Shown here: piece by piece, positions 63,827-64,000 of the stretch
Layout: every line of letters starts with the position of its first letter
How positions within the stretch are numbered: the first letter of the stretch is position 1
Assembly (NCBI GenBank): GCA_938075565.1
Contig: CALJGU010000050.1
Span: forward strand, 1 to 64,000
Origin: an uncultured Opitutales bacterium
Lineage (GTDB): Bacteria; Verrucomicrobiota; Verrucomicrobiia; Opitutales; UBA2995
DNA: 64,000 bases
Direction of reading: 5' to 3'
Position numbers and translations under genes: made by a program
The notes under the pieces: model-generated
The model's database searches: none
Told to the model about the DNA's origin: nothing
Seen by the model: the letters and a program-made list of their open reading frames with translations, nothing else

Positions 63827-64000
63827 CTCAATCACTACAACTGCTAGTTTTATGCACAGCGGCAATCCTCTACACTGGCTGTGGATCCAAAGGGGAAAAA
63901 GCAGCCAGCCCCAAGAAATCCAAACCCAACATTATCCTGATCGTTTCGGACGATCAAGGCTACGGGGATCTTTCCGTTGCTGGTATTCTGGACGACGTGT
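63823..64000 (+). CDS. Sulfatase N-terminus (truncated by window end), probable lipoprotein
   Basis: ATGA overlap with the symporter stop; 'LYTGCGSKGEK...KPNIILIVSDDQGYGDLSVAG'. Confidence 0.85.
   Translation, partial: MTQSLQLLVLCTAAILYTGCGSKGEKAASPKKSKPNIILIVSDDQGYGDLSVAGILDDV

Overview
The window looks like chromosome from a sulfated-glycan-degrading PVC-type (Verrucomicrobia-like) bacterium. This is inferred from protein families; no marker gene is present. Recognisable content: rhaA; six type I sulfatases (one cut by the window end); a one-protein hybrid two-component regulator (HTCS); a GMC oxidoreductase plus gluconate-2-dehydrogenase subunit-3-like pair; a LamG/cytochrome c/propeller protein between two sulfatases; a potABCD-type transporter; a PVC-type dehydrogenase/HEAT/cytochrome c protein; tdh-kbl with a divergent XRE-cupin regulator; rfbG; tctCBA; a large TonB-dependent receptor; and an amino-sugar block (AraC, long-form NagB, Gfo/Idh, TIM barrel, SSS symporter). 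No tRNA, rRNA, CRISPR array or transposase was recognised. Two patterns are not explained by the gene list. (1) At least three sequence families of short palindromes share a 5'-GTAG head and occur singly or as inverted pairs. They resemble REP/BIME elements mobilised by RAYT transposases, but no RAYT gene is visible. (2) Several genes are disrupted: a B12-binding radical SAM gene by one in-frame TAA, two TonB-C-like genes and an ankyrin/cytochrome gene by frameshifts, and an intradiol dioxygenase gene by multiple in-frame stops with the frame otherwise kept. All calls come from reading the sequence and the supplied ORF translations; no database search was run.
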